Below the pieces are notes generated by a model that was not told the origin of the DNA, did not search any database, and saw only the letters and a list, made by a program, of their open reading frames with translations. Positions 20,981-29,678 of a DNA stretch of 64,000 nucleotides are shown here, piece by piece; within the stretch, counting starts at the first letter, position 1; every line of letters starts with the position of its first letter. Source of the stretch: Spirulina major PCC 6313 (GTDB lineage Bacteria > Cyanobacteriota > Cyanobacteriia > Cyanobacteriales > Spirulinaceae); assembly GCF_001890765.1 (NCBI RefSeq), contig NZ_KV878783.1, positions 1,843,548 to 1,907,547 on the forward strand. Direction: 5' to 3'. Both the position numbers and the translations under genes were made by a program.

Positions 20981-22048
20981 ATGGCCTTCATCGATCCCCG
21001 CACAGAATTTGCCTTTAAACGCATCTTCGGTTCTGCTCAGAGCGCCGACCTTCTCGTCAGCTTTCTCAATGCCCTGCTGTACGACAGTCAGCCCGTCATT
21101 GAAGCCACCACCCTCCGCGATCCCTATCTCACCGTCCAATTACCCGGCGTGCAGCATTCACCCCTCACCACCCGCGCCCAACTGAACGGGAACAACACCT
21201 GCGTGGTTGAATTACAGGTGCTGAACCTGCCCACCTTGGGGAAACGGGTGTTGTATAACGCGGCGAAAAGTTATGGGTTTCAAATTAGCCGCGAAGAGGT
21301 GCAGCGGGATGTGAATCCGTTGCTGTCATTAACGGTGGCAGATTTCACAATGTTTGAGCAAAGCGCGGATGTTTTGTCACGGTTTGCCCTGCAAGAGGTG
21401 GAAAAAGGGTTTGACTATCCCAATAATGAATTGGGCTTAGTGTTTGTGGAATTGCCGAAGTTTCAAAAAGAATTACATCAGTTAGAAACCCTGGCGGATT
21501 TTTGGATTTATTTCCTGAAAAATGCCGAAAAACTCGACACCCCGCCCGACCCCTTGCGCCAAGTGCCGGAAATTCGCCAAGCCTTTGAACTGGCACGGGA
21601 AGATCTCCTCAATCGTGAAGAGTTTGATGTGTATCAACAGCAACTCTTTTTCATTGCGGATCAGCGGCGATCGCTCTCCTTCGGTCGGGAAGAAGGTCTC
21701 AAAGAAGGGGTGGAAATGGGCAAAGTCCAAGGGATTCGCGAAGGGGTGCAACAGGGCCGCACCGAAGGGGTACAAGAAGGCATTCAACAGGGTCGCGAAG
21801 AGGGCTACAAAGAAGGGGTGCGCCAAGGGAAAAACCAAGGGATGCAGTTGGGTCGCCAAGAAGGGGTACAACTGGGTCAACAGGGAATTGTGATGCGCCT
21901 CCTCAGTCGTCGGTTTGGCAAGTTAGAGCCAGAGGTGCAAAAAAGTATTAAAGCCCTCTCCAGTGACAAGTTAGAAGCCTTGGCCGAAGCGGCTTGGGAC
22001 TTCATCACGGATCTTGAATTGCGCGAATGGTTGGACGCAAACGGCTAA
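20981..22048 (+). CDS. Rpn-family PD-(D/E)XK nuclease/putative transposase
   Basis: 355 residues. It begins MAFIDPRTEFAFKRIFGSAQ, the standard opening of the Rpn (recombination-promoting nuclease) family. The catalytic pattern is in NNTCVVELQVLN (E-x-Q variant). The C-terminal third (about 240-310) is a Gln/Glu/Gly/Arg repeat (KEGVEMGKVQGIREGVQQGR and on), which is coiled-coil-like and common in this family. Family members cut DNA and promote recA-independent recombination; several act in phage defence. It starts 5 nt after the binding-protein gene. Confidence 0.85.
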   Translation: MAFIDPRTEFAFKRIFGSAQSADLLVSFLNALLYDSQPVIEATTLRDPYLTVQLPGVQHSPLTTRAQLNGNNTCVVELQVLNLPTLGKRVLYNAAKSYGFQISREEVQRDVNPLLSLTVADFTMFEQSADVLSRFALQEVEKGFDYPNNELGLVFVELPKFQKELHQLETLADFWIYFLKNAEKLDTPPDPLRQVPEIRQAFELAREDLLNREEFDVYQQQLFFIADQRRSLSFGREEGLKEGVEMGKVQGIREGVQQGRTEGVQEGIQQGREEGYKEGVRQGKNQGMQLGRQEGVQLGQQGIVMRLLSRRFGKLEPEVQKSIKALSSDKLEALAEAAWDFITDLELREWLDANG

Positions 22049-22349
22049 CGCCCAGTATTTATCGGCTCCGGTGGAGTGTAGATTCAGATCTAGGAGTGGA
22101 GTGTAGATCAGATTTAGGATTAGTGAGCCAGAGGCTCACACTGCCTTTAAATTAGGCCTCTGTCGTGCGAGCGTCTCGCTCGCTGCCTGCTTCTCGCTGC
22201 TCTGACTTCACGGTTTGGGGGTCTACCGTTCAGATTGGGGCAGCAATTTCCCGGAGACAAACCGCACCCCCATCCCCTGCATCGGCATTTATTCTCGATC
22301 GGGGGAATCGCTATGATATCAAGGCACATATTACCGATTACCAAAGTTA
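22049..22349. repeat. Intergenic repeat cluster
   Basis: Three structures lie in 300 bp. GGAGTGTAGAT occurs twice in direct repeat (22072-22110). GTGAGCC-AGA-GGCTCAC is a perfect 7-bp hairpin near 22121-22139. GCGAGCG-TCT-CGCTCGC is a perfect 7-bp hairpin near 22168-22184 and is a variant of the GCGAGCATCTTGCTCGC hairpin found at about 24111 and 48436. No gene is seen. Confidence 0.65.
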
Positions 22350-23378
22350 ATGCCTGAGTCTGTTGTGGATACCCTGGGGGAGGCGCTGACCTTACCGCCG
22401 TTGCCGATTCATCGTCCTCTGCTCCTGATTGGCCACGGCACGAAAGATCCGGCTGGCCGTCAGACGTTTATTGATTTTGCCAAGGCTTACGAAGCCCTTG
22501 ATCCGGTGCGTCCGGTGATTCCGTGCTTTCTGGAATTGACGACACCGACGATTCTCGAAGGGGTGGAACGCTGCGTGGCGGAAGGGTTTACGGAGTTATC
22601 TGCCCTGCCGATTTTGCTGTTTGCAGCCCGCCATAATAAGTTTGATGTGACAAATGAACTCGATCGCGCCCGTGGACTCTATCCCCAGGTGACGTTTAAT
22701 TATGGTCGTCATTTTGGGATTACGCCGCCGATTCTTGACCTGTGGCGCGATCGCCTCGCCCAACTCGATACCCCTAAGCATAATCCCCACCAAATCCCCC
22801 GCGAAGAAACGGTGTTATTGTTTGTGGGCCGGGGTTCGAGTGATCCCGATGCCAATGGGGATGTGTGTAAGTTAGCGCGGATGGTGTGGGAAGGTAGTGG
22901 CTACAAAACCGTTGAAGTGTGTTTTATTGGCATTACCCATCCCCGCCTGGAAGAAGGGTTTGCCCGCGCTCGGTATTACAACCCGAAGCGGATTATCGTT
23001 TTGCCCTATTTCATGTTTACCGGGGTGTTGATGCAGAAGATTTTCCGGATTGCCGATGAACAGCAGGTCCAATTCCCCGGCATTGAGGTGACCTCGTTGC
23101 CGGAAATGGGGATTCATCCGCAATTGTTGCGGGTGTTGCGCGATCGCGAAATCGAAACCCAAACCGGCCAAGTCAACATGAACTGCGAAATGTGCAAGTT
23201 TCGCCTCGCTGCCCTCAACGGCGCAGAACCCGGCCATCACCATGGCCATGATCACGGCCACGGTCACGATCACGGCCATCACCACGATCACGCCCACGGC
23301 CACGATCACAACCACAGTGCGCCCGACCCCTACGCCGAACCCCAGGCCTACCACGATCGCATCTGGCAAGTCCCCTAG
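22350..23378 (+). CDS. cbiX: CbiX-type sirohydrochlorin cobalto/ferrochelatase with His-rich tail
   Basis: 342 residues with two CbiX halves. The first begins [20 protein letters not shown] (metal-binding His in GHGTKD). The second begins [20 protein letters not shown] and has [14 protein letters not shown]. It inserts a metal into sirohydrochlorin for cobalamin or siroheme. A C-terminal run of about 30 residues (roughly 294-325) is mainly His with Asp and Gly, probably a metal store or chaperone. The CEMCKF motif just before it could hold an iron-sulfur centre or metal. No B12 riboswitch is apparent upstream. Confidence 0.88.
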   Translation: MPESVVDTLGEALTLPPLPIHRPLLLIGHGTKDPAGRQTFIDFAKAYEALDPVRPVIPCFLELTTPTILEGVERCVAEGFTELSALPILLFAARHNKFDVTNELDRARGLYPQVTFNYGRHFGITPPILDLWRDRLAQLDTPKHNPHQIPREETVLLFVGRGSSDPDANGDVCKLARMVWEGSGYKTVEVCFIGITHPRLEEGFARARYYNPKRIIVLPYFMFTGVLMQKIFRIADEQQVQFPGIEVTSLPEMGIHPQLLRVLRDREIETQTGQVNMNCEMCKFRLAALNGAEPGHHHGHDHGHGHDHGHHHDHAHGHDHNHSAPDPYAEPQAYHDRIWQVP

Positions 23379-23448
23379 CCCCCCTCACCCGGAGGAATCC
23401 GGTACAATGCCAACGGCAAACCCAATCTATCCTCTTGATCAACCCATC

Positions 23449-23997
23449 ATGATCACCCGTCGTCATCTCATTACCGGATTCCTCATGTTCTGCCTCAGCC
23501 TCCTTGGCTGCGGCTTCACCGCTCCCAGCGCCTACGCCCTCGGCGGCAAACAGCCCCCCATCGGCCAACCCGCTCCCGACTTCACCCTACCCACCAATAC
23601 CGGCGACGGCGAAATCAGCCTCTCTGACTATCGCGGTCAATGGGTGGTTCTGTACTTCTATCCCAAAGACTTCACCGCTGGCTGCACCCTCGAAGCCAAA
23701 CGCTTTCAGCAAGACTTGTCGCAATACAGCGATCGCAACACCCAAATTCTGGGCGTGAGTGCCGATGACCTGGAATCACACCAAGAATTCTGCGACAGCG
23801 AAGGGCTAAAATTCCCCCTCCTCGCCGATCAAGGCGGCAACGTCAGCAAAACCTACGGCTCTTGGCTCGGCTTCGTCTCCCTGCGCCATACCTACCTCAT
23901 CGATCCCGACGGTATCCTGCGCGAAACCTATCTCGGTGTCCGTCCCGCCGTTCACAGCGCCGAAGTCCTCGCCCGCCTCGATGAATTGCAAGCCTAA
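23449..23997 (+). CDS. PrxQ/BCP-like peroxiredoxin, exported
   Basis: 182 residues from ATG 23449 (MITRRHLITGFLMFC); an in-frame ATG at 23406 would add 14-15 residues before the signal. The signal peptide contains a possible lipobox (LLGC) and an alternative cleavage after AYA. The peroxidatic Cys is in FTAGCTLEAKRF. The usual PrxQ resolving Cys five residues later is Lys here; another Cys in HQEFCDSEGL may replace it. It reduces peroxides in the lumen or periplasm. A possible -10 (TACAAT) lies at about 23402. Confidence 0.88.
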   Translation: MITRRHLITGFLMFCLSLLGCGFTAPSAYALGGKQPPIGQPAPDFTLPTNTGDGEISLSDYRGQWVVLYFYPKDFTAGCTLEAKRFQQDLSQYSDRNTQILGVSADDLESHQEFCDSEGLKFPLLADQGGNVSKTYGSWLGFVSLRHTYLIDPDGILRETYLGVRPAVHSAEVLARLDELQA

Positions 23998-24060
23998 GCA
24001 AACCCCAAACCTCCCAGGGCAAACATCATCACTATGACTTTTTCCCCTGGAGTCATTGAC

Positions 24061-24195
24061 AATCCCCGCGCCCCATGAAACTTAAGGAAATAATCCGGTA
24101 ATTCCGTCATGCGAGCATCTTGCTCGCTAGAGGTTTAGAGCCTTTTTCAATGACCGGATTGAATCGTTAACCTCCATAAGGCGTGGGGATTGTCA
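24061..24195. mobile_element. Composite repeat A: IS605-type right-end hairpin with a nested inverted-repeat insert
   Basis: The outer arms CCCCGCGCC (24065-24073) and GGCGTGGGG (24180-24188) pair and are followed by ATTGTCA. Inside lies AATCCGGTAATT (24092-24103) with its near-perfect inverse AATGACCGGATT (24149-24160) around the hairpin GCGAGCATCTTGCTCGC. The whole 135 bp closely matches 48386-48519. No transposase gene is attached. Confidence 0.7.
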
Positions 24196-24258
24196 CGTTG
24201 AGCGAAGGCAGATGTGATATGGGCAAACGGGCAAAGGATGGGCTTGTTTTAGGTCTGT

Positions 24259-26424
24259 CTAAAAACCACCTTGATGGAGGGTCATTTCCATCAGTAGTTT
24301 TTGGGAACTGCGACTTTGGTCGGGGGCAGGGGGATGGCGTTGCACATAGGAGCCATCGGGCTGGAGTTCCCAGGCTTGGCGGTTGTCGGCGAGCATGATG
24401 CCGAGGATTTCCTGGAGGTCGGCGCGAAGAGTGGGATCATCAATGGGGGTGACGGCTTCGACGCGGCGATCGAGGTTGCGGCGCATCCAATCGGCAGACC
24501 CGATGTAGATTTCTTCTGTGCCTTGGTTGTGGAAGTAAAAAATCCGGGAATGTTCCAGGAGGTTGCCGACGATGCTGATCACGTTGATGTTGTCGCTCAC
24601 ACCAGGGAGGCCGGGACGCAGGCAGCAAATGCCCCGGATAATCAGGTCAATCTGGACACCGGCTTGGGAGGCGGCATAGAGTTTGGCGATGATTTTCGGA
24701 TCGACGAGGGAGTTCATTTTGGCGACGATGCGACCGGAGGCTCCGGCTTGGCTGTGGGCGATTTCGCGGTCAATCAGGGCGGTCATGCGATCGCGCAAAT
24801 TCACCGGCGACACCAACAACCGCCGATAGGACTTCTGCCGCGAATAGCCCGTCAAATAATTAAACAAATCCGTCAGATCCGCCCCCAAATCATCCCGCCG
24901 ACTCAACAGCCCCAAATCGGTATAGAGGCGGGCGGTTTTCGGGTTGTAGTTCCCCGTGCCGATGTGGACATAGCGGCGAATATGTTCTTCCTCTTGGCGA
25001 ACAACGAGGGTGATTTTTGTATGGGTTTTCAAGCCCACTAGACCATAGACAACGTGAACCCCGGCTCGCTCCAATTGTTTCGCCCATTGAATATTGTTTT
25101 CCTCATCAAACCGGGCTTTTAACTCCACCAGCGCCACCACCTGTTTCCCATTTTCAGCGGCGGAAATGAGGGCATTCACAATCGGAGAATCCCCAGAGGT
25201 GCGATACAGCGTCATCTTGATCGCTAGGACTTGGGGATCTTCGGCGGCTTGGGTGATGAATTCCTGAACCGTAGCGCGAAAAGAATGGTAGGGATGATGA
25301 ACGAGTAAATCCCCATGGGTAATCAGGTCGAAAATATTTTCGCCATCGTCGCGGTCGAGTTTATGTTTGGCTTCGGCGGCTTCGAGCATCCGCTGAATCC
25401 GCAGGGGGACGATGGGAGTCCAACCGGGTTCTTTGAGGTGGGGTAAGGGCAGCGCGGCGAGGGACATTAAATCATTTAAGCCGAGCAAACTTTCAAAGGC
25501 AAACACATCATCATCTTCGAGTTCCAACGCTCGCATTAAGGTGGAGCGAACGCTGTCGGGCATGGAGGCTTGGATTTCCATGCGCACGGCAGACCCACCA
25601 AAGCGACGTTTGCGCAGTTCTTGTTCAATGGCGAGTAGTAAATCGTCGGCTTCGTCTTCTTCGACGGAGAGGTCGGCGTTGCGGGTAATGCGGAAAGGGT
25701 AGCACTCCTGAACGTGCATCCCAGGGAAGAGGGTGTCGAGGTTGTGGGCGATCACCTGTTCGATGGGAATGCCCGTCCAGACGGCGGGGACTTCTCCGGC
25801 TTGGCGGAGGTGTTTGGGGAGTTTGACGAAGCGGGAGAGGACGCGGGGGACTTTGATCCGGGCGAAGAGTTCTTCGTTGGTGTCGGGGTCTTTGACGAGG
25901 ACGGCGAGGTTGAGGCTGAGGTTGGAAATGTAGGGGAAGGGGTGGCTAGGGTCAACGGCGAGGGGGGTGAGGACGGGGGAAATATGTTCGTCGAAGTAGT
26001 CGTGGAGGTATTGGCGTTGTTCTTGGTTGAGGTCTACGTGGTTGACGAGGTAGACTCCTTCGCTGGCGAGTTGGGTGCGGAGGTGGTTTTCAAAGGTTTG
26101 GTCTTGTTGTTGGAGGAGGGGGCGGAGGCGTTGGGTGATCGATTCGAGTTGGTCGCTGGGGCTGTGGCCGTCGGGGGTGAGTTTGTGAACGTCGGCGGCC
26201 ACTTGTTGCTTGAGTCCGGCGACGCGCACCATGAAGAATTCATCCAAGTTGGAACTGAAGATGGCGAGGAATTTGAGGCGATCGAGGAGGAGGGTGCGAT
26301 CGTCAAGGCCTTCAGCTAAGACGCGGGCGTTAAATTCCAGCCAACTGAGTTCACGGTTGAAGTAGTATTGCGGGTCGGTGAAGTCGATGGTGCTGGGGGA
26401 TTGACGGGAGGAGGTTTTAGCCAT
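24259..26424 (-). CDS. ppk: Polyphosphate kinase 1
   Basis: 721 residues, the usual PPK1 length. The enzyme polymerises the gamma phosphate of ATP into polyphosphate. The N-terminus has YYFNRELSWLEFNARVL. The autophosphorylated His is in YVHIGTGNYNPKTARLYTDL. The second catalytic His is in LEHSRIFYFHNQGTEEIYIG, and SADWMRRNLDRRVE follows. All four expected domains appear present. It stands alone; 228 bp separate it from the divergent small-gene operon. Confidence 0.97.
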   Translation of the reverse strand: MAKTSSRQSPSTIDFTDPQYYFNRELSWLEFNARVLAEGLDDRTLLLDRLKFLAIFSSNLDEFFMVRVAGLKQQVAADVHKLTPDGHSPSDQLESITQRLRPLLQQQDQTFENHLRTQLASEGVYLVNHVDLNQEQRQYLHDYFDEHISPVLTPLAVDPSHPFPYISNLSLNLAVLVKDPDTNEELFARIKVPRVLSRFVKLPKHLRQAGEVPAVWTGIPIEQVIAHNLDTLFPGMHVQECYPFRITRNADLSVEEDEADDLLLAIEQELRKRRFGGSAVRMEIQASMPDSVRSTLMRALELEDDDVFAFESLLGLNDLMSLAALPLPHLKEPGWTPIVPLRIQRMLEAAEAKHKLDRDDGENIFDLITHGDLLVHHPYHSFRATVQEFITQAAEDPQVLAIKMTLYRTSGDSPIVNALISAAENGKQVVALVELKARFDEENNIQWAKQLERAGVHVVYGLVGLKTHTKITLVVRQEEEHIRRYVHIGTGNYNPKTARLYTDLGLLSRRDDLGADLTDLFNYLTGYSRQKSYRRLLVSPVNLRDRMTALIDREIAHSQAGASGRIVAKMNSLVDPKIIAKLYAASQAGVQIDLIIRGICCLRPGLPGVSDNINVISIVGNLLEHSRIFYFHNQGTEEIYIGSADWMRRNLDRRVEAVTPIDDPTLRADLQEILGIMLADNRQAWELQPDGSYVQRHPPAPDQSRSSQKLLMEMTLHQGGF

Positions 26425-26576
26425 GACCGCTGGGCGAACGACAAGATTGTTCTTTAGATCCTAACTTGAGTGGCGACGATGCTAAATTATGATCCCGTTA
26501 AGACGAGCGATCGCACCCCAGTATCATGACATATTTTAATTTGTTGAATAGCTAGAGGTGTTAAGCATTTATCTCC

Positions 26577-26602
26577 GGTGCGTTACGCTGCGCTAACACA
26601 CC
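26577..26602. repeat. Interspersed palindrome GGTGCGTTA...TAACACACC
   Basis: GGTGCGTTA and TAACACACC are near-perfect inverted arms around CGCTGCGC. This kind of hairpin is very common between cyanobacterial genes. It lies about 50 bp before the three-gene unknown operon. Confidence 0.7.
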
Positions 26603-26652
26603 CTGCGAGATTCGCGATCGCACTGAAACAAAGCAAACGAGTCAGGTGCATA

Positions 26653-26883
26653 ATGCCAGAACCCCAATGGGATACTGATGAAGACCGCAAGATTTACAGC
26701 CTACAGGTCCACAAGCACTTGATCGGCTGGCTAATCGAGGCAATGGCAGCACAGGGTATCACAGCCCAACGAACGGTTGGGGATGATGTTCGAGGTGACA
26801 TTCTGGTGGTGAATGCGGCAGATATTCCTGCGGTGCAGCAGTTGGTGCGGGACTTGAATGCTCGGTACAATAAGCAGGAGTAA
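26653..26883 (+). CDS. Unknown small protein, first gene of a three-gene operon
   Basis: 76 residues from ATG 26653 (MPEPQWDTDEDRKIYSLQVH). Soluble, mixed alpha/beta, no motif I recognise. The next gene starts 5 nt after its stop, with an AGGAG overlapping the stop region as its ribosome site. The frame also extends upstream to 26578, but that part runs through the palindrome repeat. Confidence 0.6.
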   Translation: MPEPQWDTDEDRKIYSLQVHKHLIGWLIEAMAAQGITAQRTVGDDVRGDILVVNAADIPAVQQLVRDLNARYNKQE

Positions 26884-26888
26884 GCATC

Positions 26889-27092
26889 ATGCAATATGTT
26901 GAGGTTAAAACCCGTAAATTCATTTATCCAGGGTTGGCACGAACACTGATCGCCAAGGGGTCAATTGCGGCGGTAGTGACAACGGGGCAAATCTCCCAGA
27001 CGGCTAAAATGTTGTTTGATGAGGCGGGCATTGCCTGGGCTGAACGAATCCCGGAAGCTGAGTTTATGACTGTTGAAGCTGAGGAGGAGTAA
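26889..27092 (+). CDS. Unknown small protein, second gene of a three-gene operon
   Basis: 67 residues (MQYVEVKTRKFIYPGLARTL). The segment VVTTGQISQTAKMLFDEAGI followed by AWAERIPEAEF is reminiscent of the tail of Mrr-like restriction endonucleases, where a strand, T-x-G-x-F/I-S and a helix precede a Leu-x-D/E-G strand. The resemblance is weak and the catalytic core is absent. It sits 5 nt after the first gene and 2 nt before the third, and is clearly co-translated with both. Confidence 0.6.
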   Translation: MQYVEVKTRKFIYPGLARTLIAKGSIAAVVTTGQISQTAKMLFDEAGIAWAERIPEAEFMTVEAEEE

Positions 27093-27094
27093 CA

Positions 27095-27469
27095 ATGCTG
27101 GATATTACGTTCTACGGCGATGCTGCGACTGAGCCTCGTGTTATTGAGTGTTCCACATCTTTTTTTGAGCGTCTGGCTCAGTCGGATTTTGCTGAGATTG
27201 GCTCTTCTCAGGCGATGGTACTTTCAGTGGAGGGGGATGATTATCCGTTACAGGTTGTGCCATTAGAGAAGGGTTTAATTCCCAATCGGCAACGGTTTCG
27301 GGAGTTTTTTAAAGAGTGGATTACCCAAGAAAGTGCGACGATGTTGTCACGATTAGGGGATGCCCCCACAAAGGGAGAGTATCTAGCCGCCAGTTATGGG
27401 CTACGGAAGCTCCATGAAATTTTGAACTGTGTGGAAGATCGAAGTTACTTATATTTAGAGCGGGTTTGA
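27095..27469 (+). CDS. Unknown protein, third gene of a three-gene operon
   Basis: 124 residues (MLDITFYGDAATEPRVIECS). A GGAGGAG just before ATG is a strong ribosome site. The protein is soluble, with a beta-rich N-terminal half and a helical C-terminal half (ESATMLSRLGDAPTKGEYLA). I do not recognise the family. The compact three-gene layout resembles small accessory or defence modules, but there is no diagnostic motif. Confidence 0.6.
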   Translation: MLDITFYGDAATEPRVIECSTSFFERLAQSDFAEIGSSQAMVLSVEGDDYPLQVVPLEKGLIPNRQRFREFFKEWITQESATMLSRLGDAPTKGEYLAASYGLRKLHEILNCVEDRSYLYLERV

Positions 27470-27642
27470 GAGTTGTGAAATATGAAACAACAACTAATTA
27501 CGAATATTTATCAATCCTGGGATAGCAGCCACGATCAAACAGGCCGACTCGTGCATCGTTAGAGCTTTAAAAGCAAAAATGTTGAGTAGATACTGTGTTA
27601 GTGGCTAGGTGACAAGCGGTTCTAGATCCCTTGAGGGGAGCG

Positions 27643-28287
27643 TTAGGCGGTGAGGGTGGGGTTGAGGAGTTCGCTGCGCCACTGTTCGACTTGTTTGCCG
27701 TAGCGGCGGGAGGAGAAGGAGTTGGAGAGGTGGTCGAGGGCGCGTTGGTAGTCGGCGATCGCAGAATTCCAGTCCCCCCGCAGATGGTAGGTGCGTCCAC
27801 GTTCGCCGTAGACTCGGCCTTTGAGGCGTTTGCCCAGAATCAGCACGAGGTCAAAGTTTTCGAGGGCGAGGTCATAGAGGCCCATATCGCGGTAGGTGAT
27901 GCCTTGGTTGATCCAGGCGTGGAGATTACCGGGGTTGAAGTCGAGGGCGATTTGATAGTCAGCGATCGCATCGGCCAGTTGGCCCTGAGCCACGGCGCAG
28001 TTGGCCCGGTTATTGTAGGCACTGTCGAGGCGCGGATTGAGGTCAAGGGCGCGGCAATAGTCGGCCTGGGCTTCGCTGTAGCGTCCCAGTCGAAAATACA
28101 TCAAGCCCCGATTGTTATAGTCGATCGCATTTTCGGGGTAGTGGGTGATGAGGTGATCGAGTAAGGCGATCGCTTCTTGATAGTCACCACCATTCACCGC
28201 CCTCAGCACTAAATCGCGATATTCACGCTCAGAAGTTTCTGCCCAACCCGCCTGCATCCCTTGACTTGCTCGCGATTGCCAACCCAT
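27643..28287 (-). CDS. Cytoplasmic TPR-repeat protein
   Basis: 214 residues with about five TPR units between 25 and 200, for example NAIDYNNRGLMYFRLGRYSE and ADYCRALDLNPRLDSAYNNR. No signal peptide is seen (MGWQSRASQGMQAGWAETSE). It is a scaffold-type protein of unknown partner. Its repeats are diverged, unlike the homogenised arrays elsewhere in this window. Confidence 0.82.
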   Translation of the reverse strand: MGWQSRASQGMQAGWAETSEREYRDLVLRAVNGGDYQEAIALLDHLITHYPENAIDYNNRGLMYFRLGRYSEAQADYCRALDLNPRLDSAYNNRANCAVAQGQLADAIADYQIALDFNPGNLHAWINQGITYRDMGLYDLALENFDLVLILGKRLKGRVYGERGRTYHLRGDWNSAIADYQRALDHLSNSFSSRRYGKQVEQWRSELLNPTLTA

Positions 28288-28550
28288 AACGACCTACCTC
28301 CACGGAACGATGACTTTAGCCTAGGCTGTTGAGAGTATGGCTGGGGTATCGGGTGTGTCACTCTTTCAGACTGTCTGCCCTGAAGCCTGCCAAACTCACT
28401 TAGACTTACCTACATCACCTCGTCCACCGATTTCGCAAACCACTGCACTGTTGAGTGATGTTTAGGAATTGAGTTCAGCCGAGCGAGACTTGGTACGATC
28501 CATTGAGATGGAAATTCGTGAACCTTAACGCCAAATTACAGATTAATTTT

Positions 28551-29012
28551 ATGACGACCTCTTTATTTCCCAATGCCCCTGATGTGAGCGACAGCGATTA
28601 TTGCGTCTTTGGGCTAGCCACCTGTTTTATCCGCGATGAAGGGGAAGTGCGCGAGATCCATGTGGTTGAACCCATTCCCTCAGCCGCCCTCGAAGCCCTC
28701 TACAAAGGGATTCCCACTTCCTATCAAGTGGCCTACGGTAAAACCCTGGCGGAGTTTTTTGAAGGGGACAACCTCCGGATGCCGTCGGAATTTCCGGGTG
28801 AGGCGCAGTTTTGCGATGAATTTGCCACCCGTGCCGTCGCTGCGTCCCGTACCTATAAGCGATCGCAAGCGGCGCAAGCACTCTTGCCCGTGGGGGAAAA
28901 AAAGGATGATTTTAACTACTCCACCGAACGCAAACGGGTGTTAAATACTGAAAATGTCGTGAGCACGGAAGACAACGTCAAACAGCACAGCTACACCCAC
29001 CAAGTGCTGTAG
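28551..29012 (+). CDS. Conserved cyanobacterial protein of unknown function
   Basis: 153 residues from ATG 28551 (MTTSLFPNAPDVSDSDYCVF); the frame opens 16 codons earlier. The central part VREIHVVEPIPSAALEALYK suggests a small alpha/beta domain, and the C-terminal 40 residues are polar and probably flexible. No membrane segment. It is likely a cyanobacterium-specific family, but I cannot name a role. Confidence 0.65.
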   Translation: MTTSLFPNAPDVSDSDYCVFGLATCFIRDEGEVREIHVVEPIPSAALEALYKGIPTSYQVAYGKTLAEFFEGDNLRMPSEFPGEAQFCDEFATRAVAASRTYKRSQAAQALLPVGEKKDDFNYSTERKRVLNTENVVSTEDNVKQHSYTHQVL

Positions 29013-29071
29013 ACTGCGAGCACCACGCGCCCAGGGCAGAGTTGTTTAGGTTCTAATCTTTTGCGAATTTC

Positions 29072-29632
29072 ATGCTGAAACTTTACGGTAGCGAGCGAAG
29101 CCGAGCGTCTATTATTCAATGGTATTTAGACGAATTTGCCATTCCTTACGAGTTCGTGACAGTGGATCTAGCGGCGGGGGAACACCGCCAGCCGGAATTC
29201 TTGGCAATTAACCCTGTGGGCAAAGTGCCAGCGATCGCCGATGGTGACTTTATCCTTTGGGAATCCGGCGCGATCTTGCTCTACCTCGCCGAAAAATATC
29301 GCCATCTCCCCAACAGCCCCGAAGCCCGCGCCGAAATTCTGCAATGGGTCTTCTACGGCAACACCACCCTGAGCACCGGCATCCTCAACGAAGCCACCCG
29401 CGCCGAACAACTGCCGCGCCTCCTCAGCCCGCTAGAAGACCGGCTCACACCGCGCCCCTACTTCATGGGGGAAAGTCTGTCGGTGGTGGATGTGGCCGTG
29501 GGGTCAATTTTGGCCTTTTTGCCGATCATGTTTCAGGTGGACTATCGCCCTTATCCTCAAATTCAGGCTTATTTAGAGCGACTGGGGGAGCGACCGGCCT
29601 TTCGATCCGCGATCTTGAAACAGAAGGATTAG
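29072..29632 (+). CDS. gst: Glutathione S-transferase
   Basis: 186 residues. The N-terminal thioredoxin-like domain (MLKLYGSERSRASIIQWYLD) has the cis-Pro and glutathione-binding motif KVPAIADGDFILWESGAI. The helical C-terminal domain ends in YLERLGERPAFRSAI. Ser in GSERS may be the catalytic residue. It is cytosolic, detoxifying electrophiles. The MOSC gene starts within 50 nt downstream. Confidence 0.9.
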   Translation: MLKLYGSERSRASIIQWYLDEFAIPYEFVTVDLAAGEHRQPEFLAINPVGKVPAIADGDFILWESGAILLYLAEKYRHLPNSPEARAEILQWVFYGNTTLSTGILNEATRAEQLPRLLSPLEDRLTPRPYFMGESLSVVDVAVGSILAFLPIMFQVDYRPYPQIQAYLERLGERPAFRSAILKQKD

Positions 29633-29678
29633 GGCAACGGGCACGATGGATCGAGGCATGAGAAACCAGGGGGAGCCG

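Noticed and set aside
22049-22349. Cobalamin riboswitch upstream of cbiX
   Set aside because: The region holds short hairpin repeats but none of the B12-box-like conserved sequence I would expect.
23230-23320. Short tandem CACGGCCATGATCAC-like repeat as a possible regulatory array
   Set aside because: It is in frame and encodes the His/Asp/Gly tail of CbiX.
25714-26319. 201-codon ORF antisense to ppk
   Set aside because: It is a Gly/Glu/Val-rich reading of the opposite strand of a conserved gene.
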